Shown piece by piece: positions 1 through 7,821 of a stretch of DNA of 45,195 nt. The position numbers were made by a program, and so were the translations under genes. How positions within the stretch are numbered: position 1 is the first letter of the stretch; the number at the start of each line of letters is the position of its first letter. This DNA is from Lachnospiraceae bacterium (lineage in GTDB: Bacteria > Bacillota > Clostridia > Lachnospirales > Lachnospiraceae), in assembly GCA_014804645.1 (NCBI GenBank), contig JAAUZI010000025.1:13712-58906 (forward strand), given 5' to 3'. Under the pieces are notes generated by a model that was given only the letters and a program-made list of their open reading frames with translations, had not been told where the DNA came from and searched no databases.

Positions 1-962
1 GCCTCCGCCAGAATCGTGTGGTTGGTATAGGCACAGGTCTTGCTGACTACACTGATCGCTTCATCCATGGTAAAGCCCTTGTCCTCCGTGAGAATGCGGA
101 TCAGTTCGGGGATCACCATGGTGGGATGAGTGTCGTTGATCTGGATTACCGCATGCTCGTTCATCTGATGCAGATCATAGCCCTTGGCCTCCAACTCCTC
201 CAGAATCAGCTGTGCCCCATTGCTCACCATGAAATACTGCTGGTAAATCCGCAGCAGATGTCCCGCCTCATCGGAATCGTCCGGGTACAGGAACAGGGTC
301 AGATTCTTGGCAATCTCAGTCTTGTCAAAGTCAATGCCATCCTCCACAATGGATTCATCCACGCTCTCAATATCAAAGAGGTGGAGCTTATTGACGCCAT
401 TCTCGTAGCCCACCACATCGATATCGTACAGACGGCTCTTCACCTTCTTTTTGCCGAACATCACTGTGTAGGTAGTGTCCGTCTTGGTCAGCCAGGACTG
501 CTTTTCGATCCAATCATTCTTCTCCGCAGTCTGTAAATTGTCTAGGAACACCTGCTTAAACAGGCCAAAATGGTAGTTCAGGCCGATGCCGTCTCCGGGC
601 AGTCCGAGAGAGGCGATGGAGTCCAAAAAGCAGGCCGCCAGACGGCCCAGACCGCCGTTGCCCAGAGAAGGCTCTGGCTCCACTTCCTCGATCTCTGCCA
701 GGCTCTTGCCCTTTGACTTAAGCAGCTCCTCCATCTCCCCGTACACATGTAAATTGATAAGGTTGTTGCTCAGCAGCTTGCCAATCAGAAATTCCGCAGA
801 GATATAGTACACTTTTTTCTCTCCGCTGATGATGGGTTTCTCCGCCATCAGGTCCTTGGTCACGTTCAGGATGCTGTAGTACAGTTCCTGACTGTCGCAG
901 TCAGCGATCTCCTTTTTGTAAAGTTTCTTCGTCCACTTTTGTAGTCTCTCTTCCAAATTCAT
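1..962 (-). CDS. glgP: Glycogen/maltodextrin phosphorylase, N-terminal part (runs off the window)
   Basis: Phosphorolyses alpha-1,4-glucan to glucose-1-phosphate in the cytoplasm. About 320 N-terminal residues are present, starting [10 protein letters not shown]; the PLP-binding C-terminal half lies outside the window. The stretch [20 protein letters not shown] is the hallmark glucan phosphorylase block, and [11 protein letters not shown] just before it is also conserved. The start ATG at 962 is preceded by an A/G-rich site (AAGAAAGGAGC). The gene has its own promoter and a LacI-type palindrome at the transcription start, which suggests control by maltodextrin or carbon catabolite status (inference). 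A short perfect hairpin (998-1014) sits in the leader. Confidence 0.95.
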   Translation of the reverse strand, partial: MNLEERLQKWTKKLYKKEIADCDSQELYYSILNVTKDLMAEKPIISGEKKVYYISAEFLIGKLLSNNLINLHVYGEMEELLKSKGKSLAEIEEVEPEPSLGNGGLGRLAACFLDSIASLGLPGDGIGLNYHFGLFKQVFLDNLQTAEKNDWIEKQSWLTKTDTTYTVMFGKKKVKSRLYDIDVVGYENGVNKLHLFDIESVDESIVEDGIDFDKTEIAKNLTLFLYPDDSDEAGHLLRIYQQYFMVSNGAQLILEELEAKGYDLHQMNEHAVIQINDTHPTMVIPELIRILTEDKGFTMDEAISVVSKTCAYTNHTILAE

Positions 963-1070
963 TTTGTGTCTTGCTCCTTTCTTATTTTAAGTTCCTAGGC
1001 GTTTGTAAAACGCCAAATCCAGTTCATTTTTGATCGAACAATATCGTTTTCCGTATGCCTAGTATGGCTC

Positions 1071-1084
1071 GGAAAACGTTTTCC
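1071..1084. promoter_or_regulatory. LacI-family-type operator at the glgP start site
   Basis: GGAAAACGTTTTCC is a perfect 14-bp palindrome with the central CG typical of LacI/CcpA-family operators. It lies immediately downstream of the predicted start, a position expected to block transcription. A second CGTTTTCC half-site is at 1045-1052, 32 bp away, about three helical turns. Which regulator binds is inference. Confidence 0.7.
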
Positions 1085-1093
1085 TTATCAAAC

Positions 1094-1122
1094 ATCATAC
1101 TAGATATTATTTCCTTTGTCAA
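1094..1122 (-). promoter_or_regulatory. Promoter of glgP
   Basis: On the minus strand TTGACA (1117-1122) is separated by exactly 17 bp from TATGAT (1094-1099). The predicted transcription start is near 1087, giving a leader of about 125 nt. Confidence 0.85.
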
Positions 1123-1170
1123 ACCCTTTTTCTATAATTTTCCAAATATGTTTTATAAGAGTGTGGAAAT

Positions 1171-1205
1171 GCGCAGCCCGATGCTTACATTGCATCGGGC
1201 TGCGC
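1171..1205 (-). terminator. Strong hairpin, probable terminator of the ABC transporter operon
   Basis: A perfect 14-bp stem (1171-1184 with 1192-1205) around a 7-nt loop lies just after the permease stop. There is no long U tract (only ATTT follows on the minus strand). It also separates the operon from glgP. Confidence 0.65.
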
Positions 1206-1230
1206 ACAATTGCTGAACGAAACCTCAAAC

Positions 1231-1983
1231 TTATGCCCAATCCTTTTTCCTATATAACATTGCGCCAACGACGGTGCAGCCTGCCGCCACCCCGCCAAGG
1301 ACAAGCAGTTCCTTTCCGTGCCCGCTCAGCCCATCCCCCGCAAAAACGCCCTGTATCAGGTCCACCGCATAAGTCATGGGCAGAAATGCGGCAATCTTTT
1401 TTACTGTATCGGAAAAAAACATGTCGGGTATGGTGGCCCCTGACAAAAAGAGCATGATAAAATAAGAGAGATAACACAATAGGTTAGCGATCCTGGCATC
1501 CTTTCCCAGGGCCGTGAACAGAAATCCCATGGAAAACATGGCGGCCACGGAAAGCAGCAGGCTCACAAAAACCGCGGGAAACCAGCCCCGGACCTGCACG
1601 TCATAGAGGATTTTCCCCGCGGCCAGGAGAATTCCGATTCCTATGAGAGTCATCGCCAGATCGACGGACACCTGCGCCAGCATAATGCTCTTCTTCCCCA
1701 CCGGCGTGGCGTCAAATCTCTTATAAATTTTTTTCTCCTTATAACCGGCCAGCGTCAGCGGGAAAGCCATGAGGCCGGTAACTCCGATGACCATGACACA
1801 GTAGGCCGGGACGGAGCTGTCCATCACTCCCACCCCCGCGCCGGGATAGAGAGGGGCATTCCCATAGATTCCCCCGAACAATATGAGCATCAAAGTGGGA
1901 AATATCAGAGTGAAAAAGACACTGAAAAAATCCCGCAGGAACAACAAAAATTCTATTTTGCAGATGGTTATTAACCTTTTCAT
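1231..1983 (-). CDS. ABC-2 type transporter permease
   Basis: Membrane subunit of an ABC exporter, about 250 aa with six hydrophobic segments, the usual size of ABC2_membrane proteins. I place the start at 1983 (MKRLITICK) because AGGGAG lies 6 nt upstream; an ATG 39 nt earlier (2022) overlaps the ATPase stop and has no better site. It is the last gene of a two-gene operon with the ATPase upstream. The substrate cannot be told; LytTR-linked exporters of this type often handle peptides or self-immunity (family knowledge). Confidence 0.85.
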   Translation of the reverse strand: MKRLITICKIEFLLFLRDFFSVFFTLIFPTLMLILFGGIYGNAPLYPGAGVGVMDSSVPAYCVMVIGVTGLMAFPLTLAGYKEKKIYKRFDATPVGKKSIMLAQVSVDLAMTLIGIGILLAAGKILYDVQVRGWFPAVFVSLLLSVAAMFSMGFLFTALGKDARIANLLCYLSYFIMLFLSGATIPDMFFSDTVKKIAAFLPMTYAVDLIQGVFAGDGLSGHGKELLVLGGVAAGCTVVGAMLYRKKDWA

Positions 1984-2014
1984 ACAGGCTCCCTTCTGTC
2001 CGCCTGAGCGGACG

Positions 2015-2788
2015 CTACACAATTCCTTCTATTGTCAGTCCCTTGGCCTTGGGGGCAAGTTGCAGGTACAGCTTTTCCAGCGTGCCGCCCTCCTGCCACT
2101 TTTCTTCGGGCACCCGGCCCTTCACATATTCCCGGAATCCCTGCTGGGTTCCATAAAACAACTGCCGCCCCTTTTCCAGATAGAGGATTTTGTCGGCCAG
2201 AGCCTCCACCTCGTCCAGATAGTGGGAGACCATGAGGATGGCTACGCCGCTCTCCCGTATATTTTCAAAGCTGGCCCACATGCTCTGCCGCACCTGAGGG
2301 TCCAGCCCCGTGGTCAGCTCGTCTATCACCAAAAGCTCCGGCCGCCCCATAAGGGCCAGCAGGATAGACAGCCGCTGCCTCTCTCCGCCGGAGAGCCTGC
2401 TTATAGGGCGTTTCCTTTTTTCCTCAAGCCCCAGCTGAGACAGCAGCAGCCTCCAGTCGGCGGGCCTGTCATAAAAGCTGGCAAACAGCTCGCACTGCTC
2501 TTCCACTTTGATTTTGGAGGGATATGCCGTCTCCTGCAGTTGAACTCCCATTCTCCTATACACCTCCCTGCGGTGCTGCCAGGGGTCCAGCCCAAAGACC
2601 CGGACTGTTCCGTTGTCCGGTCTGCGCAGACCCTCCACACATTCCACGGAGGAGGTTTTGCCGGAGCCGTTCTCCCCAATGACCGCCAGAATCTCCCCCG
2701 GCTCCACAGTAAATGACACTTCCTGAACCGCTCGGATTTTTCCGTATGTCAGACCTAAATTTTCCACTTGCACGATTGCTTTCGCCAT
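2015..2788 (-). CDS. ABC transporter ATP-binding protein
   Basis: Cytoplasmic ATPase of the exporter, 257 aa. Walker A (GENGSGKTS, about residue 38), signature LSGGERQRL and Walker B LLVIDELTTGLDP followed by the switch histidine (MVSHYLDE) are all intact. The start has AGGAGG about 9 nt upstream. It is the first gene of the operon; the permease follows 31 nt after its stop. The operon is transcribed away from the LytTR/DUF3021 pair, a gene set that recurs as LytTR regulatory systems in Firmicutes, so that regulator probably controls this operon. Confidence 0.93.
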   Translation of the reverse strand: MAKAIVQVENLGLTYGKIRAVQEVSFTVEPGEILAVIGENGSGKTSSVECVEGLRRPDNGTVRVFGLDPWQHRREVYRRMGVQLQETAYPSKIKVEEQCELFASFYDRPADWRLLLSQLGLEEKRKRPISRLSGGERQRLSILLALMGRPELLVIDELTTGLDPQVRQSMWASFENIRESGVAILMVSHYLDEVEALADKILYLEKGRQLFYGTQQGFREYVKGRVPEEKWQEGGTLEKLYLQLAPKAKGLTIEGIV

Positions 2789-2831
2789 AATATAGAACCT
2801 CCTATTTGGGGATCAATAGATCCTCTGTTCC

Positions 2832-2921
2832 GCATATTCCCTCCCAGCACACAGGTCCGGTGATGAATGTTCAGCCGCTTTGGCGTCCGTACATTCATCA
2901 GTGCGCTGTTCGGGAATATGC
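2832..2921. repeat. Nested inverted repeats between divergent operons
   Basis: Outer arms GCATATTCCC (2832-2841) and GGGAATATGC (2912-2921) are exact reverse complements. Inside them TGATGAATGT (2861-2870) and ACATTCATCA (2891-2900) form a second exact pair. The whole block could form a cruciform DNA site or a leader RNA with two stacked stems. The rest of the 338-bp intergenic region holds the ABC promoter and a TATAAT-like box near 3042, probably for the plus-strand genes. Confidence 0.75.
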
Positions 2922-2928
2922 TGTTTTT

Positions 2929-2957
2929 ATTCTATAATGCGTTTTACCAGGGAACAA
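2929..2957 (-). promoter_or_regulatory. Putative promoter of the ABC operon
   Basis: TTGTTC (2952-2957) and TAGAAT (2929-2934) are separated by 17 bp on the minus strand. The nested inverted repeat at 2832-2921 would begin at about the transcription start. Confidence 0.5.
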
Positions 2958-3127
2958 TGGGTTTGGGGGAAGTGGCAGGACGCGATGCGCAAGAGGTCGT
3001 ATTTCCTGTTCCAAATGCACGCACAGACAGCGTAGTTATGATATAATCAAATAGGCAGCCGCAAAATGTCTTTTAGGCAGCTGCTGCCTCGCAATTACCC
3101 ATATATCAGTTGTGAAGGGAAGACGCC

Positions 3128-3577
3128 ATGAAAGTAGAATGCAATATAAGCGCGAACTGCAAGGAACCCTGCGCAGTTCTACACATCGCTAAAATGACGC
3201 CCACGATTGCACAGGCCATATCGCTGCTTGAAAAAGAAGATGCGGATGCGTCGGCGCTTGTGGCCACAAAGGACGGGAAAACGTATTTCCTAAGTCCCGG
3301 CAATCTGGAACTGGTGCGCACGGAGGGGCGGGAGATCGCCTGCTATGACAAGCTTAAGAATAGATATTTGCTTGGCAGGCCCCTCTATGAGCTGGAGGAC
3401 ATTCTGGGGCAGCAGTTTGCCAGAGTCTCCAAGTCCACCATCATCAACCTGAGACGGATCAGCCATGTGGAGGCGGGCCTGAACGGGACGATGGAGCTGG
3501 TGATGAAAAACGGGATAGAGGATTATATCTCCAGAAAGTATCGGAAATCTTTCAAAGAAAGGCTGGGATTGAAATGA
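3128..3577 (+). CDS. LytTR-domain DNA-binding regulator
   Basis: A 149-aa transcription regulator. Residues from about 45 to the end form a LytTR domain (ALVATKDGKTYFL, EIACYDKLKNRYLLGRPLYELEDIL, FARVSKSTIINLRRI, SRKYRKSFKERLGL). There is no receiver domain, so it is the short stand-alone type that is usually paired with a DUF3021 membrane protein. Its stop overlaps the DUF3021 start (ATGA), indicating coupled translation. It is divergent from the ABC exporter, its likely target. Start supported by AAGGGA about 8 nt upstream. Confidence 0.93.
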   Translation: MKVECNISANCKEPCAVLHIAKMTPTIAQAISLLEKEDADASALVATKDGKTYFLSPGNLELVRTEGREIACYDKLKNRYLLGRPLYELEDILGQQFARVSKSTIINLRRISHVEAGLNGTMELVMKNGIEDYISRKYRKSFKERLGLK

Positions 3578-4032
3578 AGTACTGGATAAAATTGGGAATC
3601 AGATATTTCTGTTACGGCATCTCCTGGGGCTGCACCGTCCTGGTATTCGCCTGTTTGGTCACTTACGCCATGGACGATCCGGTATATTTCACCCTCATAA
3701 CGGACGATTTTTCGCGACATGCCCTGGGAGCCATGATCGTGGGTGTGGCCTGCGGCGGAACAGCCGTGGTTTATCAGTTTGAGCGCCTCTCCACAATGAC
3801 AAAATTCATCATCCACTTTGTGATTGGCATGGGGGGATTCTATCCTGTGGCTCTGTATCTGGGATGGATTCCCTTCGACCCCGACCGGATTCTATACACG
3901 GTCCTGCAATTCTTTATTTCCTGCGGCATATTCGTGGGAATCTGGCTGTGTTTCTGCCTCTTTAACCGCAGCGACGCCCGGAAAATCAACAACCGTCTGC
4001 GGGAACTTGAGCGTGAAGATATGGAGGAATAG
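3574..4032 (+). CDS. DUF3021 family membrane protein
   Basis: A 152-aa protein with four hydrophobic segments and a charged cytoplasmic tail (NNRLRELEREDMEE). DUF3021 proteins are the usual membrane partners of short LytTR regulators and are thought to restrain them at the membrane (LytTR regulatory systems). It overlaps the LytTR gene by 4 nt. An inhibitor role here is inferred from context only. Confidence 0.85.
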   Translation: MKYWIKLGIRYFCYGISWGCTVLVFACLVTYAMDDPVYFTLITDDFSRHALGAMIVGVACGGTAVVYQFERLSTMTKFIIHFVIGMGGFYPVALYLGWIPFDPDRILYTVLQFFISCGIFVGIWLCFCLFNRSDARKINNRLRELEREDMEE

Positions 4033-4037
4033 GGAGT

Positions 4038-4066
4038 GGGCCGCCCTCCCATGAGACAGGCGGCCC
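4038..4066. terminator. GC-rich hairpin between convergent genes
   Basis: GGGCCGCC (4038-4045) pairs with GGCGGCCC (4059-4066) across a 13-nt loop. It lies between the DUF3021 stop and the antiporter stop and could serve both strands; the U tract is weak. Confidence 0.5.
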
Positions 4067-4083
4067 AGGTTTCACAAACTCGC

Positions 4084-5025
4084 CTACTGAATCAGATAGA
4101 CAAAATATGCCGCATATCCCGCCAGCATCACCAGGCCGCCCAGACGACCCAGTTTCTTTTTTGGCAGCACGCATACCAGCAAAAGTACTATGGCTCCCGC
4201 TGCCACAACGGTGTCCACCAGGAAACCTCCGCTGTATTCCACCGGTGTAATCAAAGCGGTTGTTCCCACCACAAACAAAATATTGAAGATATTGCTGCCC
4301 ACAATATTTCCCACAGCGATGTCCGCTTTGCCCTTGATGGCGGCAGTGACGCTGGTCACCAGCTCCGGCAGGGAGGTGCCGAAAGCCACGATGGTCAGTC
4401 CGATGAGCCTTTCATCCATTTTAAATAGATAGGCCAGCTCTGTAGCCGCATTCACTGTCACGTCCGCCCCCCAGACAATGAGCACTGCGCCGATGACAAT
4501 GGAGAGAATCATCCGCGGCAGCGTATCCTTTTCCGTGTGTTTGGGCACATCCTCCACCACATCCTGCCCTTTCCTGGCCATTCGCAACAGGTATATCAGA
4601 TACACGATCATCAGCCCCCACAGTATCACGCCGTCCAGACGGCCGACAGTATTGTCCAGAAGTCCCAGCAGCGCCAGAACCACAGTGATGACAATGGTGA
4701 AAGGAATCTCATAGCGGACTGTGGATTTCTTCACCGCGATGGCCCGAATCACCGCTGTCAGTCCCAAAATGACCAGCACATTCATGATATTGCTGCCCAC
4801 CACATTGCCGATGGTGATGCCTGCGTTGCCTTTGATGGCGGAAGCGATACTCACTGCCGCCTCTGGGGCGCTGGTACCCATGGCGACAATAGTCAGACCG
4901 ATCACCAGCTGGGGAATCCCGAACTTGTCCGCGATCTTGGAGGCTCCGTCTACAAACCAGTCCGCGCCTTTTATCAGCATGACAAATCCCACTGCGAGTA
5001 ACAAAAGTTGTAATGCTATCTGCAT
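4084..5025 (-). CDS. CaxA-type calcium/cation:sodium antiporter (YrbG family)
   Basis: A 313-aa inner-membrane exchanger with about ten hydrophobic segments. The two inverted alpha-repeats are clear: GLTIVAMGTSAPEAAVS with GNVVGSNIMN, and GLTIVAFGTSLPELVTS with GNIVGSNIFN; these carry the ion-coordinating acidic and Asn/Ser residues. I set the start at 5025 (MQIALQ, GGAGGG just upstream); the frame stays open another 59 codons upstream, but that stretch is the riboswitch leader. Control by a yybP-ykoY riboswitch suggests that Mn2+ (or Mn2+ plus Ca2+) is the exported ion. Confidence 0.9.
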   Translation of the reverse strand: MQIALQLLLLAVGFVMLIKGADWFVDGASKIADKFGIPQLVIGLTIVAMGTSAPEAAVSIASAIKGNAGITIGNVVGSNIMNVLVILGLTAVIRAIAVKKSTVRYEIPFTIVITVVLALLGLLDNTVGRLDGVILWGLMIVYLIYLLRMARKGQDVVEDVPKHTEKDTLPRMILSIVIGAVLIVWGADVTVNAATELAYLFKMDERLIGLTIVAFGTSLPELVTSVTAAIKGKADIAVGNIVGSNIFNILFVVGTTALITPVEYSGGFLVDTVVAAGAIVLLLVCVLPKKKLGRLGGLVMLAGYAAYFVYLIQ

Positions 5026-5084
5026 ATGCCCTCCATTCCGGGAGTGACAGCAATAAGAATCGCTGTGGCAATCAAATACCCGCT

Positions 5085-5131
5085 GCAAAAAGGAAAGACC
5101 TTCAGCACATATCATATGTGCTAAAAGTCTT
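5085..5131 (-). terminator. Riboswitch-controlled terminator (expression platform)
   Basis: AAGAC (minus strand, 5131-5127) pairs with GTCTT (5099-5095) around the perfect inner stem AGCACATAT/ATATGTGCT (5104-5122), followed by a U-rich run (TCCTTTTT). The AAGACTTTT strand is also the 3' side of aptamer P1, so the two folds exclude each other. Ligand binding should prevent termination, an ON switch as known for this class. Confidence 0.75.
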
Positions 5132-5214
5132 GTTCTCTTACAATACTGTAAAAGTGTGTAACCACGGCCTGGCGCCGGGGTATGTTGATTACACCCTTGC
5201 AACTACTCCCTTTT
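5123..5214 (-). promoter_or_regulatory. yybP-ykoY (Mn2+-sensing) riboswitch aptamer
   Basis: Read on the minus strand the leader starts AAAAGGGAGTAG and closes with AACAAGACTTTT, the two conserved P1-proximal strands of the yybP-ykoY motif, and contains TCAACATACC between them. It begins about 5 nt after the predicted transcription start and lies upstream of a cation exporter, the classic target class. Identified by eye; a covariance-model search was not possible. Confidence 0.85.
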
Positions 5215-5225
5215 AACTAGTGGAC

Positions 5226-5254
5226 AGGATAACACATTTTAGAGGGGCTGTCAA
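5226..5254 (-). promoter_or_regulatory. Promoter of the riboswitch-antiporter transcript
   Basis: TTGACA (5249-5254), 17-bp spacer, TATCCT (5226-5231). The start is predicted near 5219, directly before the aptamer. Confidence 0.85.
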
Positions 5255-5308
5255 GCGGTTTAAGGCAAAAGACACCGTATCGTGGGAATTCCATCCTTCT
5301 TCTGCACG

Positions 5309-6304
5309 TTACTCTATTCCCAATTCAGCAAAACGCCGCTCAAGTTCCTCGCCGGTGACATACAGGCCATTCCCAAGGTAAGAATCGCGGACATACCGCA
5401 TTGCATCGGCTTTTCTGCTGTGTATATCTGAATAAAAAGTAAAAATGATATACCTTGCCGTGGCGTGATAGTAATTCTGGGGGGCAGTCATATATTCTAC
5501 CAGAATTCCCTTTACGATCTGCTGATGATTATAAATACATCTCAGATTATAATGGAACTCCCTTTCAAATACCTCCGCTATCTGCGATCTGCTTATCGCA
5601 TTCCGGGGATCGCCGCTTGTAATACGCCTTAATTCACTGTAAAGAATTCCGAGAGCTTTGTTGGTGCAGCGCACCATGTGCTCAATCAGCAGTCGCTGCT
5701 GCGTTTCCTGCCTTCTTATGGCGGAATTGAGGCGTGCTCGCTCCGCTATCGAATAATCCCCCGCCATACTTATATTGCTTAAGAGCAAGGGAGAATAGAA
5801 CAGCTCCGCCACAAATGGCGTTGTTCGCCAGCCCGCGCCGGATTTTTGGAAAATGTGTCCGGAGCTTTGAATGCTGGTCAGATCCAACCACGCCACAGTG
5901 CCGCTCCTTGCGGCATTGGTAACGCACCTTATCACAAAATCCGGACGCGTGCCGCCATGGGTCTCCTGGGTAGATATCGTGTAGCCCTGAGGTGGCGGCA
6001 AATTTCCGTTTTGAACCTCAATATTCACACATTCTTCAACGGCGTACCCATATTGAGTGTACATATTCCTGACAAGTATATCATGATGCTCGCTGTAAAG
6101 CTCGGGCTGGTTAATCGGGTCGAGTTCCGCACACAGTATCGCGGTTTTGCACCAATTGGCTATTTTTACATTGTCTGAATGCTCATATTTTCTTACATCG
6201 TACATTTCTCTCGCCGCATAATGCGCCAGATCCTCAATAGACGCTATATAGTCATATAGAGGATGTCCCTTGTCAATGTTCCATTCATTGCGATATACCT
6301 TCAA
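5309..6304 (-). CDS. Hypothetical protein with a possible PD-(D/E)XK-like nuclease core
   Basis: A 331-aa soluble protein that I cannot assign to a named family. Residues about 115-165 contain GGTRPDFVI, a 13-residue gap, then VAWLDLTS and GHIFQK. A TRPD strand followed by an xLDxTx strand resembles the acidic core of restriction-endonuclease-fold toxins or effectors (inference). The rest is mostly helical with many Arg, Tyr and Glu. The start is TTG at 6304 with AAGGCGG about 7 nt upstream. It is the last gene after two DUF2589-like genes, so it probably belongs to their operon; a small imperfect hairpin (6324-6349) lies between it and the preceding gene. Confidence 0.6.
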   Translation of the reverse strand: MKVYRNEWNIDKGHPLYDYIASIEDLAHYAAREMYDVRKYEHSDNVKIANWCKTAILCAELDPINQPELYSEHHDILVRNMYTQYGYAVEECVNIEVQNGNLPPPQGYTISTQETHGGTRPDFVIRCVTNAARSGTVAWLDLTSIQSSGHIFQKSGAGWRTTPFVAELFYSPLLLSNISMAGDYSIAERARLNSAIRRQETQQRLLIEHMVRCTNKALGILYSELRRITSGDPRNAISRSQIAEVFEREFHYNLRCIYNHQQIVKGILVEYMTAPQNYYHATARYIIFTFYSDIHSRKADAMRYVRDSYLGNGLYVTGEELERRFAELGIE

Positions 6305-6410
6305 CTTGTTTCCGCCTTTCCGGATAGCTGCCGAGGGAATGGCGGCTATGCCCGATACTGTCTCATTTATCCATAAGCGGTTTGACTAAAGATCAGAATG
6401 ATTCTCAGCA

Positions 6411-6980
6411 TCATGTGCTTTTACTGCCTGCCTCGATCGGCTCTATAACTGATGCAAAGATACTCGTGAGCTTTGCCATACCCTCGGCGGGCGGCTGTTG
6501 AACGGCTCTCGCGAAGATGTCGTATTTCGCGGAATGATCGGACGTGCGCGTATTACTCGAAGATGTGGTGACTTTGCCGGAAATCTTTGCATGGAATCCC
6601 CACTTGCTGAATCCTGCTTCCGCATCAGCCTCGGCGGAGGAGTCTTTCTTCTGAGAGTTGATCTCCTTGACCTCCATCGTAAAGCGAACGGTCGCCTCAT
6701 CCATTGTGAATGCCGGCACGGGAACCAGCGAAAGCAATGGTGCAGAGACGGTTATATCCTGCGGTTTTACGTCGCCGTTTTCACCAACGATCATTCGCCG
6801 GAGATTGAAGTCGATGGAGTTTATCTCCTTATGATCCTTATCCTTGAAAGCGAGCCTGAACAGATTGTCGAGATAGACTCTGCACAGTTCCGCCTGCCCC
6901 TCCGCTACCGCCACAATAGGCGCGCAGATAAGCTGATCGATCGGCAAGCACTCAAAGCTCTTGGTAATTTCGTCTGCCAT
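6411..6980 (-). CDS. DUF2589 domain protein
   Basis: A 189-aa protein of unknown function. It has the DUF2589 layout: an N-terminal helix with LICAPIVAVAEGQAELCRVYLD, the central block APLLSLVPVPAFTMDEATVRFTMEVKEI, a Ser-rich loop, and the C-terminal KYDIFARAVQQPPAEGMAKLTSIFASVIEPI. The start has AAGGAGG at good distance. It lies 12 nt after the frameshifted partner and 106 nt before the nuclease-like gene. DUF2589 proteins often occur in tandem pairs with a beta-sandwich core; their role is not established. Confidence 0.8.
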   Translation of the reverse strand: MADEITKSFECLPIDQLICAPIVAVAEGQAELCRVYLDNLFRLAFKDKDHKEINSIDFNLRRMIVGENGDVKPQDITVSAPLLSLVPVPAFTMDEATVRFTMEVKEINSQKKDSSAEADAEAGFSKWGFHAKISGKVTTSSSNTRTSDHSAKYDIFARAVQQPPAEGMAKLTSIFASVIEPIEAGSKST

Positions 6981-6992
6981 GTTTTTTCCTCC

Positions 6993-7428
6993 TTAAATCG
7001 TCTTTGATATATTCTGCACTACCCTCGACGGTCCCTCCGTGCTGTCCGTGACATTGAAAACAAGCTCGATCTCGCCCACATCGTCACCAGAAACAGTTTC
7101 GGTATCTTCGGGGGAGTTGGCCGCGTTAAAGATGGGAGCGTTTATATCTGCCATGACGCTGCCGCTGTTGTCCGATGTGAGCCGCGTCTTGACTCTGACC
7201 TTCACCTTGTCGAGGTGAACCTGTCTGTGATGAGCGAGCGCAACCAGCGGGATCTCCACCGGTGCGACCTTGGTAATATTGTCCGAGCATGGCATAAATT
7301 TCGCTTAAGTTGACACTGTGGAGTCTTTTGTACTCCTTCGCATATCTGCGGAGCATTTCCGCAAAACCTGCCGCAAGATAAATATTTCGATTTTCTAGCC
7401 ATTCGTTTATAAATTGGTAATTTCGCAT
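6993..7428 (-). pseudogene. DUF2589-partner protein interrupted by a +1 frameshift
   Basis: The reading begins at ATG 7428 (MRNYQFINEW) with GGAGG 6 nt upstream, and runs through FAEMLRRYAKEYKRL and SEIYAMLGQYY. The sensible sequence then continues one frame over as KVAPVEIPLVALAHHRQVHLDKVKVRVKTRL, ending at 6993 (EGPSRVVQNISKTI). The whole is 436 nt, a multiple of three plus one, so a single extra base near 7265-7290 splits it. The downstream half could be restarted at ATG 7295 (100 aa), where no convincing ribosome site is seen. It may be a real mutation, a sequencing error or a recoding site. First gene of the DUF2589 operon. Confidence 0.7.
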
Positions 7429-7622
7429 AATCGGCCTCCATTGCGATATATTTATGCTTATAGTGTAGTATTTTCCTCTGCAAATGTCAGCCATCTTTGC
7501 ACTATTTTATAAGACTTTTGGGGGATTACAGCCAATACAGGCTTACGCACAGGGAATGGTAACAAAAAGACGCCGCAAACATTTTTGTTTACAGCGTACA
7601 TGTTTATTTCCGATAAAATCAG

Positions 7623-7663
7623 AAAGGACAAATCTGCGCATTTAGATAACAGATTTGCCCTTT
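7623..7663 (-). terminator. Terminator after tRNA-Leu
   Basis: A 14-bp stem with one wobble (7623-7636 with 7650-7663), followed on the minus strand by CTGATTTTATC. Confidence 0.8.
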
Positions 7664-7671
7664 CAATTTGC

Positions 7672-7752
7672 TGCGGATAACAGGACTTGAACCTGCACGT
7701 CGGGGACACCAGAACCTAAATCTGGCGCGTCTGCCAATTCCGCCATATCCGC
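7672..7752 (-). tRNA. tRNA-Leu (UAG anticodon)
   Basis: An 81-nt cloverleaf with acceptor GCGGATA/TATCCGC plus A, anticodon stem CCAGA/TCTGG with loop TTTAGGT, a short class II variable arm and T loop GTTCAAGTC. CCA is not encoded. Confidence 0.93.
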
Positions 7753-7792
7753 CTGTTTCTGTGCCTGTAAGTATGTTTCAGGCACAGATACG

Positions 7793-7821
7793 ATTATATC
7801 GGTCGGGAACGGTTTTGTCAA
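7793..7821 (-). promoter_or_regulatory. Promoter of tRNA-Leu
   Basis: Consensus TTGACA (7816-7821), 17 bp, TATAAT (7793-7798). The -35 box overlaps the MATE stop codon. A 10-bp hairpin (7758-7788) lies between the promoter and the mature tRNA and may act in processing. Confidence 0.9.

Noticed and set aside
5026..5202. N-terminal extension of the antiporter to an ATG at 5202
   Set aside because: This stretch is the riboswitch and terminator leader; ATG 5025 begins the first transmembrane segment.
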